This document shows positions 52,359 to 60,773 of a stretch of 64,000 nt of DNA, one piece after another. The position numbers were made by a program, and so were the translations under genes. The DNA comes from DAOTWA01 sp963702935 (GTDB lineage: Bacteria; Chloroflexota; Anaerolineae; Anaerolineales; Anaerolineaceae): assembly GCA_963702935.1 (NCBI GenBank), contig OY969772.1, forward strand, positions 124,001 to 188,000. Direction: 5' to 3'. Position 1 is the first letter of the stretch. The number at the start of each line of letters is the position of its first letter. The notes beneath the pieces were generated by a model. It was given only the letters and a program-made list of their open reading frames with translations. It ran no database searches and was not told the DNA's origin.

Positions 52359-53426
52359 ATGCACGAAGTAATCCTCAATCTCCACATGCATACCACCTAT
52401 TCGGATGGCAGCGGCACGCACGGGGACATCGCCCAGGCCGCCATGCGCGCCGGGCTGGACGCCGTGTTCGTCACAGACCATAACGTGCTGGTCAACGGTA
52501 TGGAAGGGTATTACGAAACGGATGGGAAGCGCATCTTGATGCTCATTGGCGAAGAGGTGCACGACCAGGCGCGCGACCCCCAGAAGAACCACATGCTGGT
52601 ATTCGGAGCCGGGCGGGAAATGTCCGTGTACGCCAGCGACCCGCAGGGTCTGATCGACAAGATCAACCGGGCGGAGGGGCTGGCCTTCCTGGCACACCCC
52701 GTAGACCTGGCGATGCCGGCCTTCGGCGAAGACGATATCTCCTGGGTAGACTGGCAGGTGCAGGGCTTTACCGGCATCGAGCTGTGGAATGGCTTCAGTG
52801 AATTCAAAGCGGTGGCCAGGAACAGACTGCAAGCCTACGCTCTGGCCTTCAACCCGCGCTCGCTGGCCCAGGGGCCGCTGCCCGAAACGCTGCGGCGTTG
52901 GGACGAGCTGCTGGCGGCCGGCAAACGCGTGGTCGCCATCGGCGGGTCGGACGCGCACGCGCTCAAAAAGCACGCCGGGCCGCTGCACCGCACCATCTTT
53001 CCCTACGAATTCCATTTCCGCGCCATCAATACGCACCTGCTGCTGCCAGCCCCTTTGAGCGGCGAGGTGGCCGAGGATAAGCGTCTCATCCTGGAGGCGC
53101 TGAAAGCAGGGCACGCCTTCGTCGGCTACGACCTGCCGGCTCCCACGCGCGGTTTTCGCTTCACGGCCCAGGGGAAAGAGCTGACCGCTAATATGGGCGA
53201 CCGCATCCCCGTGCGCGGCGGCATCACCTTCCAGATCCACCTGCCCCATCCCACCCCATGCCACTTGCTCAAGGATGGAAAGGTGATCAAGACCTGGAAA
53301 AACCGGGAAATTTGCACCCTCATCGGCGCCGAGCCGGGCGTGTATCGCGTGGAAGCTTACATCCATTATCGCGGGAAGCGCCGGGGCTGGATCTTCAGCA
53401 ACCCCATCTACGTTCAAGGGGATTGA
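52359..53426 (+). CDS. PHP-domain (CehA/McbA-like) metal-dependent hydrolase
   Basis: This 355-residue protein has the PHP motifs NLHMHTTYSDGSGTHGD, AVFVTDHNVLVNG, EEVHDQ and AFLAHPVDLAMP, then GGSDAHALKKH. These supply the trinuclear metal site of PHP phosphoesterases. The last about 90 residues form a beta-rich domain (FRFTAQGKELTANMGDRIPV, VYRVEAYIHYRGKRRGW), as in CehA/McbA relatives. The substrate is unknown; phosphoesters or carbamate-like esters are possible. The ybaK gene follows after 5 bp. Confidence 0.88.
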   Translation: MHEVILNLHMHTTYSDGSGTHGDIAQAAMRAGLDAVFVTDHNVLVNGMEGYYETDGKRILMLIGEEVHDQARDPQKNHMLVFGAGREMSVYASDPQGLIDKINRAEGLAFLAHPVDLAMPAFGEDDISWVDWQVQGFTGIELWNGFSEFKAVARNRLQAYALAFNPRSLAQGPLPETLRRWDELLAAGKRVVAIGGSDAHALKKHAGPLHRTIFPYEFHFRAINTHLLLPAPLSGEVAEDKRLILEALKAGHAFVGYDLPAPTRGFRFTAQGKELTANMGDRIPVRGGITFQIHLPHPTPCHLLKDGKVIKTWKNREICTLIGAEPGVYRVEAYIHYRGKRRGWIFSNPIYVQGD

Positions 53427-53431
53427 GAAGC

Positions 53432-53929
53432 ATGGCCGCCAATAACGTCATTCGCCTGCTGGAAGCGCGCCACATTTCCTTCAAGGCCTTCGAGCTGCCC
53501 GCCGAAAAGCTGGGAGCGCTGGAAACCGCCGCGCTATTGGGCGTCCCGGCCGGGATCGTGTATAAGACCATCGTGGTGCTGCGCGAGAAAGCCGGCAAGC
53601 CCGTCCTGGCCGTCATCCCCGGCGACCGTTCGGTGGACTTGAAGGCCCTGGCCAGGGCGCTGGGCGAGAAGAAGATGCGCCTGCCCACCGAGCGCGAGGC
53701 CGAACAGGTCACCGGGCTGCAAGCCGGCGGCATCTCTCCCCTGGCGTTGATCAACCGCGGCTTTCAAGTCCTGCTGGACAGCTCGGCCCAGGAGCACGCG
53801 GAGATCCACATCTCCGGCGGGCAGCGCGGCTTGAACATCCGCTTGCCCGTGGAAGCGCTGGTCAAGCTGACCAACGCGCGCGTCGCGCCGGTCAGCGCTT
53901 CGCCAGACGAAGAAGAATCCCCCGATTAG
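53432..53929 (+). CDS. ybaK: YbaK/EbsC-family aminoacyl-tRNA deacylase
   Basis: This 165-residue protein has the YbaK fold: NVIRLLEARHISFKAFELPA, AGIVYKTIVVLREK (with the key Lys), AVIPGDRSVDLKALA, and GGISPLALINRGFQVLLDSS. YbaK clears Cys-tRNA(Pro) and prevents mistranslation. The start at 53432 gives normal length. Its 3' end overlaps the convergent rtcB by four bases. The neighbouring rtcB suggests a group of tRNA-care genes. Confidence 0.92.
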   Translation: MAANNVIRLLEARHISFKAFELPAEKLGALETAALLGVPAGIVYKTIVVLREKAGKPVLAVIPGDRSVDLKALARALGEKKMRLPTEREAEQVTGLQAGGISPLALINRGFQVLLDSSAQEHAEIHISGGQRGLNIRLPVEALVKLTNARVAPVSASPDEEESPD

Positions 53930-55377
53930 CCCTTGACCACGGCAAGGGGGCGCAGGCGGGCCACTTTGCGGACGATGCCGGCGCCCACCACCGTTTCCAC
54001 CACGCTATCCACATCTTTATAGGCGGCCGGCGCTTCTTCTGCCAGGCCGGGCAGCGAGCCGGCCCGCACGTGAATCCCCTGGCTTTCCAGCTCGCGGCGG
54101 AGCTGCTCGCCCCTGATTTCTCTCTTCGCCCGGGCGCGGCTGAGCACGCGCCCGGCGCCGTGGCAGCTCGATCCGTAAGAGCGCTCTATGCTGGCCTGCG
54201 TACCGATCAACACCCACGAGGCGGTGCCCATGCTGCCGGGCACCAGCACCGGTTGGCCGTAGGGCTGGTATTCGGGCGGCAGCCCCGGCGCGCCGGGGCC
54301 GAAGGCGCGCGTGGCGCCCTTGCGGTGCACGCACACCTTGACGCGCCGGCCTGCCAGGGTGTGGGTCTCGATCTTGCCGATGTTATGGGCCACGTCGTAC
54401 ACCTGGCGCAGGTGCCAGTTCTTCACCTTCCCGGCGAAGACTTCTTCGAAAGCCCGGCGCACTGCGGCGGCCAGCACCTGGCGATTGGCAAAGGCGTAAT
54501 TGGCCGCCGCGCGCATGGCCGCCAGGTAATCCTGGCCCTCCGGAGAATCCAGGGGAGCGCACACCAGCTCCCGGTCGGGCAGATGGAAGTCGTAGCGGCG
54601 CACGACGCTCTGGAAGCTCTGCACGCTATCCGTGCAAATCTGATGGCCAAAGCCGCGCGAGCCGCAGTGGATCTGCGCCACCAGGCAGTTTTCATTCAAC
54701 CCCATGGCCTGCGCTTCAGCCGGCGAGAAAACCTGCTCCACGCAGTCCACCTCGATGAAATGGTTGCCGGCTCCCAGCGTGCCCAACTGTCCCCGGCCGC
54801 GCTCTTTGGCGCGTTGGCTGACCTTCGCCGGGTCGGCGCCCTCCAGGCAGCCGTTGTCTTCCGTGCGCGCCAGGTCTTGCGCCTCGGCGTAGCCGCGTTT
54901 CAGGGCCCACCGCGAGCCTTCGCGGCACACCTGCTCCAGCTCGCCAGTGGAAAGGGTCAGCGCGCCCGCCACCCCCACGCCGCTGGGACAATAATGATCC
55001 AGGGCCGCAGCCAGGTCATCCAAAACGCCTTCGGCCGCTTCGTAGGGGATACTGGTCGCCAGCAACCGCACGCCGCAATTGATGTCGTAGCCGATCCCCC
55101 CGGGGGAGATCACCCCTTCGGGATAGAGCGTGGCGGCCACGCCCCCGATGGGAAAGCCGTAGCCCTGGTGCATGTCCGGCATCACCACCACCGGCCCCGC
55201 CAGGCCGGGCAAAGCGGCCGTGTTGAGCGCCTGCTCGATCGAGAGGTCGTCCAGGGCGGCTTCCAGCAGGCGCCGGGTGGCGAAGAAGTGCACGCCTACG
55301 CGCATGTTGCTGCGATAGGTTTCCGGAATCTCCCACTCGTAATCGCTCAGCTTCTTGAAATCCTGAAGCCTGACCAT
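53926..55377 (-). CDS. rtcB: RNA-splicing ligase RtcB
   Basis: This 483-residue enzyme joins RNA 2',3'-cyclic phosphate or 3'-phosphate ends to 5'-OH ends using GTP and Mn2+. Metal-binding residues appear in VVVMPDMHQGYGFPIGGVAA, GGIGYDINCGVRLL, GTLGAGNHFIEVD and IHCGSRGFGHQI. The guanylated His lies in YGSSCHGAGRVLSRA. Its length is normal. It is followed by no further gene on that strand, but archease lies 15 bp upstream, forming the known RtcB-archease pair. Confidence 0.96.
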   Translation of the reverse strand: MVRLQDFKKLSDYEWEIPETYRSNMRVGVHFFATRRLLEAALDDLSIEQALNTAALPGLAGPVVVMPDMHQGYGFPIGGVAATLYPEGVISPGGIGYDINCGVRLLATSIPYEAAEGVLDDLAAALDHYCPSGVGVAGALTLSTGELEQVCREGSRWALKRGYAEAQDLARTEDNGCLEGADPAKVSQRAKERGRGQLGTLGAGNHFIEVDCVEQVFSPAEAQAMGLNENCLVAQIHCGSRGFGHQICTDSVQSFQSVVRRYDFHLPDRELVCAPLDSPEGQDYLAAMRAAANYAFANRQVLAAAVRRAFEEVFAGKVKNWHLRQVYDVAHNIGKIETHTLAGRRVKVCVHRKGATRAFGPGAPGLPPEYQPYGQPVLVPGSMGTASWVLIGTQASIERSYGSSCHGAGRVLSRARAKREIRGEQLRRELESQGIHVRAGSLPGLAEEAPAAYKDVDSVVETVVGAGIVRKVARLRPLAVVKG

Positions 55378-55392
55378 CTTTCAGCCTCCTGC

Positions 55393-55809
55393 CTAAACGT
55401 CGAACACGATGACCGTCTCCAGGCCGCGCTCGCCCGCGTGGATGCTCAAATTGTGGAAGGTCACCGCCTTGATCGGCTTGAGCGGCCCCTGGAGCAGAGC
55501 GCCCTCCAGCTCGGCTCCCAGTGAATTGCCCTCCAGGGTCAATCGAAAGCGGTCGAAGCCCACCCGCTGCTGCTCGCTCAGGTACAATAATTCAGAAAGA
55601 AAAGCCACCAGCAGGCTCTCGCGGTCCCCGGCCTGCAAGGCCAGGCGGGTGCGTACGCGCGGCGCCGCCTGGAGGCGGGCTTCCATCAAGGAATACATGC
55701 CCCGGGCAGATTCTTCCAACAGGGATGCCAGATCGGGCGCCCAAACTTCCAGGGCCCAATCGGCGGTATGGGGGCGTTCCACGAAGCCGGATGCCGCTTG
55801 TGCGTTCAT
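55393..55809 (-). CDS. archease
   Basis: This 138-residue protein has the archease signature FVERPHTADWALEVWAPDLA with the metal-binding Asp. EARLQAAPRVRTRLALQAGD, LLVAFLSELLYLSEQQ and the C-terminal KAVTFHNLSIH...GLETVIVFDV complete the small fold. Archease stimulates RtcB by promoting guanylation and multiple turnover. Placement 15 bp before rtcB on the same strand supports the assignment. Confidence 0.94.
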   Translation of the reverse strand: MNAQAASGFVERPHTADWALEVWAPDLASLLEESARGMYSLMEARLQAAPRVRTRLALQAGDRESLLVAFLSELLYLSEQQRVGFDRFRLTLEGNSLGAELEGALLQGPLKPIKAVTFHNLSIHAGERGLETVIVFDV

Positions 55810-55822
55810 AGCTTTTTGTGAG

Positions 55823-55828
55823 TATAAT
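55823..55828 (+). promoter_or_regulatory. -10 box for the FHA gene cluster
   Basis: A perfect TATAAT lies 30 bp before the first FHA gene. A possible -35 TTGTGC is 19 bp upstream. It is embedded in an AT-rich divergent region between archease and the FHA gene. The sequence ATAATTAT around it is self-complementary, so it could serve both strands. Confidence 0.45.
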
Positions 55829-55857
55829 TATACACGTCACAAACAGGGATTTATTTT

Positions 55858-56652
55858 ATGAAAGCTCCTTTAGACCAGATCGAATTGCGCCTGCAGGCTT
55901 TAATCGAAGGGAGCATGACTTTCCTGCTCCCCTGGGGAAACCCCCAGCACATGCTGGCCCACCAGCTTGTGGAATCCATGCGCTCCAATTGCCTCACGGC
56001 CACCGACGGTAGCATCATCGCTCCAAACTATTACGTCATCCTGGTGCATTCCTCCCGGCTGAATTACTGGACCTCCAACCAGGCCTTCTTGGATGAGATC
56101 GCGCGCGTGCTCTTCCAGGCCGGGACCGAAGCCGGTCTGCATTTCGATGCCCCACCGGCCATCCACCTGGTGGCCAACGACGACCTCCTGCCCAACGGAA
56201 TCCACATCACGGCTTCCGTCAGCGTAGAGACCTTCGCGCAGACTTCCGTGTTAGAATCCAGCCAGGCCAGCGTCGACGAGCTACCTGAGAACAACCTGCC
56301 GGTCAACGCTTTCTTGATCGTCAACGGCGTCCAGGTATTTCCCCTCAAGCAGGCCGTGGTCAACATCGGGCGGCGCGCAGATAACCACCTGGTCATCGAC
56401 GACCCGCGCGTCTCTCGGGCGCACGCCCAGCTCAGGGCCGTTAAAGGCTCTTATCTACTGTTCGATTTGAACTCTACCGGAGGGACTTTCGTCAACAGCC
56501 AGCGCACCAGCCAATGCAAGCTGAATCCCGGAGACGTGATCTCGTTGGCCGGCGTGCCGCTGATCTACGGGCAGGACATCTCTCCCAGCCAGCCGAATAA
56601 CCCGGTAGAGAATACCCCGGTGATGCCTTCTCCGTCCAGACCGGGCGAATAA
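55858..56652 (+). CDS. FhaA-like protein: DUF3662-type domain plus FHA domain
   Basis: This 264-residue protein has an N-terminal DUF3662-like domain (about 1-125: IELRLQALIEGSMTFLLPWG, NYYVILVHSSRLNYW). A linker follows, then a C-terminal FHA domain (about 165-240: VNIGRRADNHLVIDDPRVSR, AHAQLR, FDLNSTGGTFVN), which binds phosphothreonine. This is the layout of actinobacterial FhaA, which couples Ser/Thr kinases to cell-wall synthesis. The neighbouring second FHA gene and the SEDS-PBP fusion support the same role. Confidence 0.9.
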   Translation: MKAPLDQIELRLQALIEGSMTFLLPWGNPQHMLAHQLVESMRSNCLTATDGSIIAPNYYVILVHSSRLNYWTSNQAFLDEIARVLFQAGTEAGLHFDAPPAIHLVANDDLLPNGIHITASVSVETFAQTSVLESSQASVDELPENNLPVNAFLIVNGVQVFPLKQAVVNIGRRADNHLVIDDPRVSRAHAQLRAVKGSYLLFDLNSTGGTFVNSQRTSQCKLNPGDVISLAGVPLIYGQDISPSQPNNPVENTPVMPSPSRPGE

Positions 56653-56677
56653 CCTTGGAAATCTGGTAACTCCACTG

Positions 56678-57100
56678 ATGAGCGCCATCCTCGTTCTCGG
56701 ATTACGCATCCTGTTAGCCGCCTCGCTATATGCCTTCCTGGGGTGGGGCCTGTACACGGTTTGGCGCGAGCTGCGCCGCCAGAGCGTGGATCTGAGCGAA
56801 AAGCAGGTCCCGCCGATCAGCCTTTCCTACCAGGTGGGCGAGAACGTTCAAATCCGCCACTTCGCCGCGCCGGAGATCATCATCGGGCGGGACCCGGGCT
56901 GCGATTGCCCGGTGCCGGATGAAACCGTATCGGCCAGGCACGCCAGGCTCACCTACCACCACAACCAATGGTGGATCGAGGACCTCCAATCCACCAACGG
57001 GACCACCCTGAATGAGGAGAGGCTGTATACTCCCACGGTGATCATCTCAGGAGACGAGTTGTCTTGCGGGCATATCATCTTCACCGTCGGCATGAGCTGA
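56678..57100 (+). CDS. FhaB-like protein: membrane helix plus FHA domain
   Basis: This 140-residue protein has an N-terminal membrane helix (AILVLGLRILLAASLYAFLG) and a C-terminal FHA domain (IIIGRDPGCDCPVPDETVSA, RHARLTYHHNQWWIEDLQST, NGTTLNEERL). It is like FhaB/FipA of actinobacteria, which brings phosphorylated partners to the division or elongation machinery. It lies 25 bp after the FhaA-like gene. No Ser/Thr kinase gene is within the window. Confidence 0.9.
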   Translation: MSAILVLGLRILLAASLYAFLGWGLYTVWRELRRQSVDLSEKQVPPISLSYQVGENVQIRHFAAPEIIIGRDPGCDCPVPDETVSARHARLTYHHNQWWIEDLQSTNGTTLNEERLYTPTVIISGDELSCGHIIFTVGMS

Positions 57101-57135
57101 GCCGGCACGCGCAGATCGGCGATTGTAGGTTCAAA

Positions 57136-57190
57136 ATCTGCGTTTATCCCCAGTAGTAATGGGGATGATCTGCGTCCATCAGCGGTTTCA
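57136..57190. repeat. ATCTGCGT-type degenerate repeat with small hairpin
   Basis: ATCTGCGTTTATC and ATCTGCGTCCATC flank a stem ATCCCC/GGGGAT (57146-57151, 57161-57166) in the 5' region of mtnP. It looks like a dispersed repeat. No known riboswitch pattern is seen. Confidence 0.35.
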
Positions 57191-57266
57191 AAGGGTAAAA
57201 CACGAAATTGGTGAAAGTCCAGAATCCTTAACATTGATCGTAGTGTCCACACCTGGAGATAAAACC

Positions 57267-58139
57267 ATGCAAGCACCCCCCGTACTCGGCGTAATTGGCG
57301 GCTCCGGCCTGTACCAGATCCGCGACCTGACGGATACCCAGCTCCACGACCTGGAAACGCCCTTTGGCAAGCCCAGCGCGCCGGTGGTCGTCGGCACCCT
57401 GGCCGGGAAACGAGTGGCTTTCCTGGCCCGCCACGGAATTGGCCATTCCATCTCGCCCAGCGAAGTCAATTACCGCGCCAACCTGTATGCGCTAAAATCC
57501 CTGGGGGTCGAACGAGTAGTCAGCATCAGCGCGTGCGGGTCGCTGCGCGACGATTACGCCCCCGGGCACATCGTCATCCCCAACCAGTTGTTCGACTTCA
57601 CGCGCGGCGCGCGCGAGCGCACCTTCTTCACCAATGGCCTGGTGGCGCACGTGGGCAGCGCAGATCCGTTTTGCCCTGACCTGTCGGCCCAGCTCCTGGC
57701 AGCCGTCAATGAAGCCGGGGCGGTGGTGCACAATGGCGGGACGTTCATCACCATCGAGGGGCCGCGTTTTTCTACCCGCGCCGAATCCAATCTCTTCCGC
57801 GCCTGGGGCATGTCCATCATCGGCATGACCGCCTCCCCGGAAGCCTTCCTGGCGCGCGAAGCCGAGATGTGCTACGCGGTCATGGCGCACGTCACCGACT
57901 ACGACGTGTGGCACGTCAGCGAGGAGCCGGTCAGCGTCGAAATGGTGGTGCGCACCCTCAACCGCAACACAGAGGTTGCCCAGGAAGCCATCAAGATCCT
58001 CTTGCGCGGCCTGACTCCGGAACGCCCTTGCGATTGTGAAAACGCCCTGGCCACCGCGCTGATCACCCAACCGGAAAAGATCACGGCCGAGACTCGCCAG
58101 AGATTGAGCCTGTTGGTGGACAAATACCTGAAGCGTTGA
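57267..58139 (+). CDS. mtnP: S-methyl-5'-thioadenosine phosphorylase
   Basis: This 290-residue protein is a trimeric-type phosphorylase of the PNP/MTAP family. It has LGVIGGSGLYQIRDL (phosphate loop), FLARHGIGHSISPSEVNYRA, SISACGSLRDDYAPG, and TIEGPRFSTRAES with SIIGMTASPEAFLAREAEM, which favour methylthioadenosine over other purine nucleosides. It recycles the by-product of polyamine and related pathways. The start at 57267 follows a GGAG site; the frame from 57159 lacks support. Its stop overlaps the next start (TTGA), so a nucleotide-salvage gene is translationally coupled to a cell-wall gene. Confidence 0.93.
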   Translation: MQAPPVLGVIGGSGLYQIRDLTDTQLHDLETPFGKPSAPVVVGTLAGKRVAFLARHGIGHSISPSEVNYRANLYALKSLGVERVVSISACGSLRDDYAPGHIVIPNQLFDFTRGARERTFFTNGLVAHVGSADPFCPDLSAQLLAAVNEAGAVVHNGGTFITIEGPRFSTRAESNLFRAWGMSIIGMTASPEAFLAREAEMCYAVMAHVTDYDVWHVSEEPVSVEMVVRTLNRNTEVAQEAIKILLRGLTPERPCDCENALATALITQPEKITAETRQRLSLLVDKYLKR

Positions 58140-60769
58140 ACTACTTATTCCCCGTCCCAACCCCTGCCTCGCCCAACGAGCAGACCCAGGGCCGCCTGAT
58201 GAATCTGGCAGCCCTCTTCCTCTTCTGCTACAGCCTGATTCTGACGCTCTCGCCGGCCGTGCGCAGCCATAGCTGGGCGGTGGATTACCGCTGGTGGCAT
58301 TGGATCGGCTTCGTCGCCTGGCTGGTAATCTTCGCTCTCGCCCACCGCCAAACCACGCGCTTCCTCCCCGACCGGGACCCCTATCTCCTGCCGATTTGCG
58401 CGCTGCTGACCGGCTGGGGCCTGCTCACCATCTGGCGCCTTTCCACCGATTTCGGGGCGCGGCAAACCGTCTGGCTGGCCATCAGCGGACTGCTGTTGAT
58501 GGGCGGGCTGCGCCTGAGCAGCGTCCTGGATCTGTTGCGCCGCTACAAATATCTCTGGCTGACCAGCGGCTTGTTGATCACCGGCCTCACTTTCATCTTC
58601 GGCACTTACCCCAACGGCGTTGGCCCGCACTTATGGCTGGGCTGCTGCGGGTTGTATTTCATGCCCTCCGAGCCGTTGAAGCTGTTGCTGATCGCTTATC
58701 TGGCCGCCTATCTGGCCGACCAGTTGCCCATCAGCTTCAACCTGCTGCAGCTCCTGGCGCCCACCCTGGTGCTGACCGGGGTGGCCCTGCTGCTCCTGGT
58801 CGCCCAGCGCGACCTCGGCACCGCCTCGCTCTTCATCTTCCTGTACGCGGGCATCATCTATTTTGCCTCGGGACGCAAGCGCGTCTTGCTCACCAGCCTG
58901 GTTGCCATCGGGCTGGCCTCCGTGGCCGGCTACCTGCTCTTCGACGTGGTGCGCCTGCGGGTGGACGCCTGGCTCAACCCCTGGCTGGACCCCAGCGGGC
59001 GCTCTTACCAGATCGTGCAATCCCTGCTGGCCATCTCGGCCGGCGGCCTGTTCGGCAACGGGCCGGGGCTGGGCAGCCCCAGCCTGGTGCCCATCGCCCG
59101 CTCGGATTTCATCTTCGCCTCCATCGGCGAAGAGGCCGGCATGATCGGCACGCTGGGCCTGCTGCTGCTCCTGGGCCTGTTGATCTTGCGCGGCATGTTG
59201 ACCTCGCTGCGCGCGTCGAACGGCTACCAGCGTTACCTGGCCGCCGGCCTGACGTTGTACCTCACCGGGCAAAGCCTGTTGATCATCGGCGGCAATTTGC
59301 GCTTGTTGCCGCTCACCGGGGTCACCCTGCCCTTCGTTTCTTATGGCGGCTCCTCCCTGGTGACTTCCTTCCTGTCGATGCTCATCCTGCTGCGCATCAG
59401 CAACCAGCCCGATCAGGAGCCGGCTCCCCTGCCCAGCCCGCGCCCCTATCTCTACCTGAGCGGGATGCTGATCGCTGGCCTGCTGGCGGCTGCTCTGATC
59501 AACGGCTGGTGGAGCATCGTGCGCGGGCCTGACCTGCTCACGCGCAATGACAACGCGCGGCGGGCCATCACCGATCGCTACGTGGTGCGCGGCAGCATCC
59601 TGGACCGGGATGGCCAGTCCCTCGACGTAACGGCCGGCGTCACCGGCGATTACACCCGCCAGAGCAATTACCCGCCTTTAAGCCCCATCCTCGGCTATAC
59701 CTCTCCCATCTACGGCCAGGCCGGCCTGGAAGACAGCCTCGACCCATATTTGCGCGGGCTGCAAGGCAACCCCTCTTCCCTGGTGGAGTGGAACGAGCTG
59801 CTCTACGGGCAGCCCCCGCCGGGCGTAGACGCGCGCCTCAGCCTGGACCTCGGTTTGCAGCAACAGGTCGACCAGCTTTTGGGCGCCCACAACGGGGCAG
59901 CCGTGCTGCTCAACGCGCAGACCGGAGAAGTCCTGGCCATGGCCTCCCATCCTTACTTCGACGCCAATACCCTGGACGAAGACTGGAACAGCCTGGTTCA
60001 GAATAAGAATGCGCCTCTGCTGAACCGGGCCGTTCAAGGCCAGTACCCGCCGGGTACCGCCCTGGGGCCCTTCCTGATGGCCGCGGCCACCAGCCAAACC
60101 GGGCTACCGGCGCTGCCCACCACCCTGGCCTATACGTATAAGGGTTACACGCTGGATTGCAGCCTCAAGCCCCAACTCCCGGCAAGCTGGGAGGCGGCCA
60201 TCTCAGACGGCTGCCCCAACGCCCTGGCCGCCCTGGGGCAAAAGCTGGGAGATAAATCCATGCTGGATTTGTTCACCCGGCTGGGCTTCTATAGCGCCCC
60301 ACAGGTGAACCTGCCGCAGGTGCCTTCCCCTTCCGCCGCCGTGATCACCGACGCCAACGCAGCGGCCATCGGCCAGCAAGGGCTGACCCTCAGCCCCTTG
60401 CAAATGGCGCTGGCCGCCGCGGCGCTCAGCAACAACGGCGTGCGGCCCGCCCCTCACCTGGTAGCCGCTATTCACTTCTCGCAACAAGAATGGGTATCGA
60501 TGGCCGCCGACTCGCAGCCGGTGACGGCCCTGAGCGGGAGCGCCGCGACCAGCGCCGCCGAAGCGCTGGCCATCCAGGATCTGCCCTCCTGGGAGAGCGT
60601 GGGCAGCGCCTTGAGCGGAGAGAACCAGAAAATCACCTGGTTCGTCGGCGGCTCGCTCCCCACCTGGAAGGGCACCCCCCTGGCCCTGGCCGTCGTGATC
60701 GAAGAGGATGCTCCTGCCCAGGCCCTACAGATCGGCGAGGGCATCCTGCACGCCGCGCAGAAACAATAA
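58136..60769 (+). CDS. SEDS (RodA/FtsW) glycosyltransferase fused to a degenerate PBP transpeptidase domain
   Basis: This 877-residue fusion starts with TTG overlapping the mtnP stop. Residues about 20-430 are a ten-helix SEDS protein. The conserved loop GNGPGLGSPSLVPIARSDFI then FASIGEE keeps the catalytic Asp (D324), so peptidoglycan polymerisation looks possible. One further helix (about 445-465) leads to a penicillin-binding-protein part: ARRAITDRYVVRGSILDRDG, then a transpeptidase-like domain. That domain lacks its active site: SxxK is T641-A-L-G644 in YPPGTALGPF, SxN is G692-C-P, and KTG is L826-S-G. The fold is otherwise complete with WFVGGSLP. It probably serves as an activator or scaffold for the SEDS half. 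Confidence 0.92.
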   Translation: MNYLFPVPTPASPNEQTQGRLMNLAALFLFCYSLILTLSPAVRSHSWAVDYRWWHWIGFVAWLVIFALAHRQTTRFLPDRDPYLLPICALLTGWGLLTIWRLSTDFGARQTVWLAISGLLLMGGLRLSSVLDLLRRYKYLWLTSGLLITGLTFIFGTYPNGVGPHLWLGCCGLYFMPSEPLKLLLIAYLAAYLADQLPISFNLLQLLAPTLVLTGVALLLLVAQRDLGTASLFIFLYAGIIYFASGRKRVLLTSLVAIGLASVAGYLLFDVVRLRVDAWLNPWLDPSGRSYQIVQSLLAISAGGLFGNGPGLGSPSLVPIARSDFIFASIGEEAGMIGTLGLLLLLGLLILRGMLTSLRASNGYQRYLAAGLTLYLTGQSLLIIGGNLRLLPLTGVTLPFVSYGGSSLVTSFLSMLILLRISNQPDQEPAPLPSPRPYLYLSGMLIAGLLAAALINGWWSIVRGPDLLTRNDNARRAITDRYVVRGSILDRDGQSLDVTAGVTGDYTRQSNYPPLSPILGYTSPIYGQAGLEDSLDPYLRGLQGNPSSLVEWNELLYGQPPPGVDARLSLDLGLQQQVDQLLGAHNGAAVLLNAQTGEVLAMASHPYFDANTLDEDWNSLVQNKNAPLLNRAVQGQYPPGTALGPFLMAAATSQTGLPALPTTLAYTYKGYTLDCSLKPQLPASWEAAISDGCPNALAALGQKLGDKSMLDLFTRLGFYSAPQVNLPQVPSPSAAVITDANAAAIGQQGLTLSPLQMALAAAALSNNGVRPAPHLVAAIHFSQQEWVSMAADSQPVTALSGSAATSAAEALAIQDLPSWESVGSALSGENQKITWFVGGSLPTWKGTPLALAVVIEEDAPAQALQIGEGILHAAQKQ

Positions 60770-60773
60770 ACCC

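Noticed and set aside
54070..55524. 484-codon plus-strand frame opposite rtcB
   Set aside because: Antisense to rtcB and archease, both of which have conserved motifs.
57101..57266. SAM-type or other riboswitch before mtnP
   Set aside because: The region is a degenerate ATCTGCGT repeat with one small hairpin; no conserved riboswitch core is visible.
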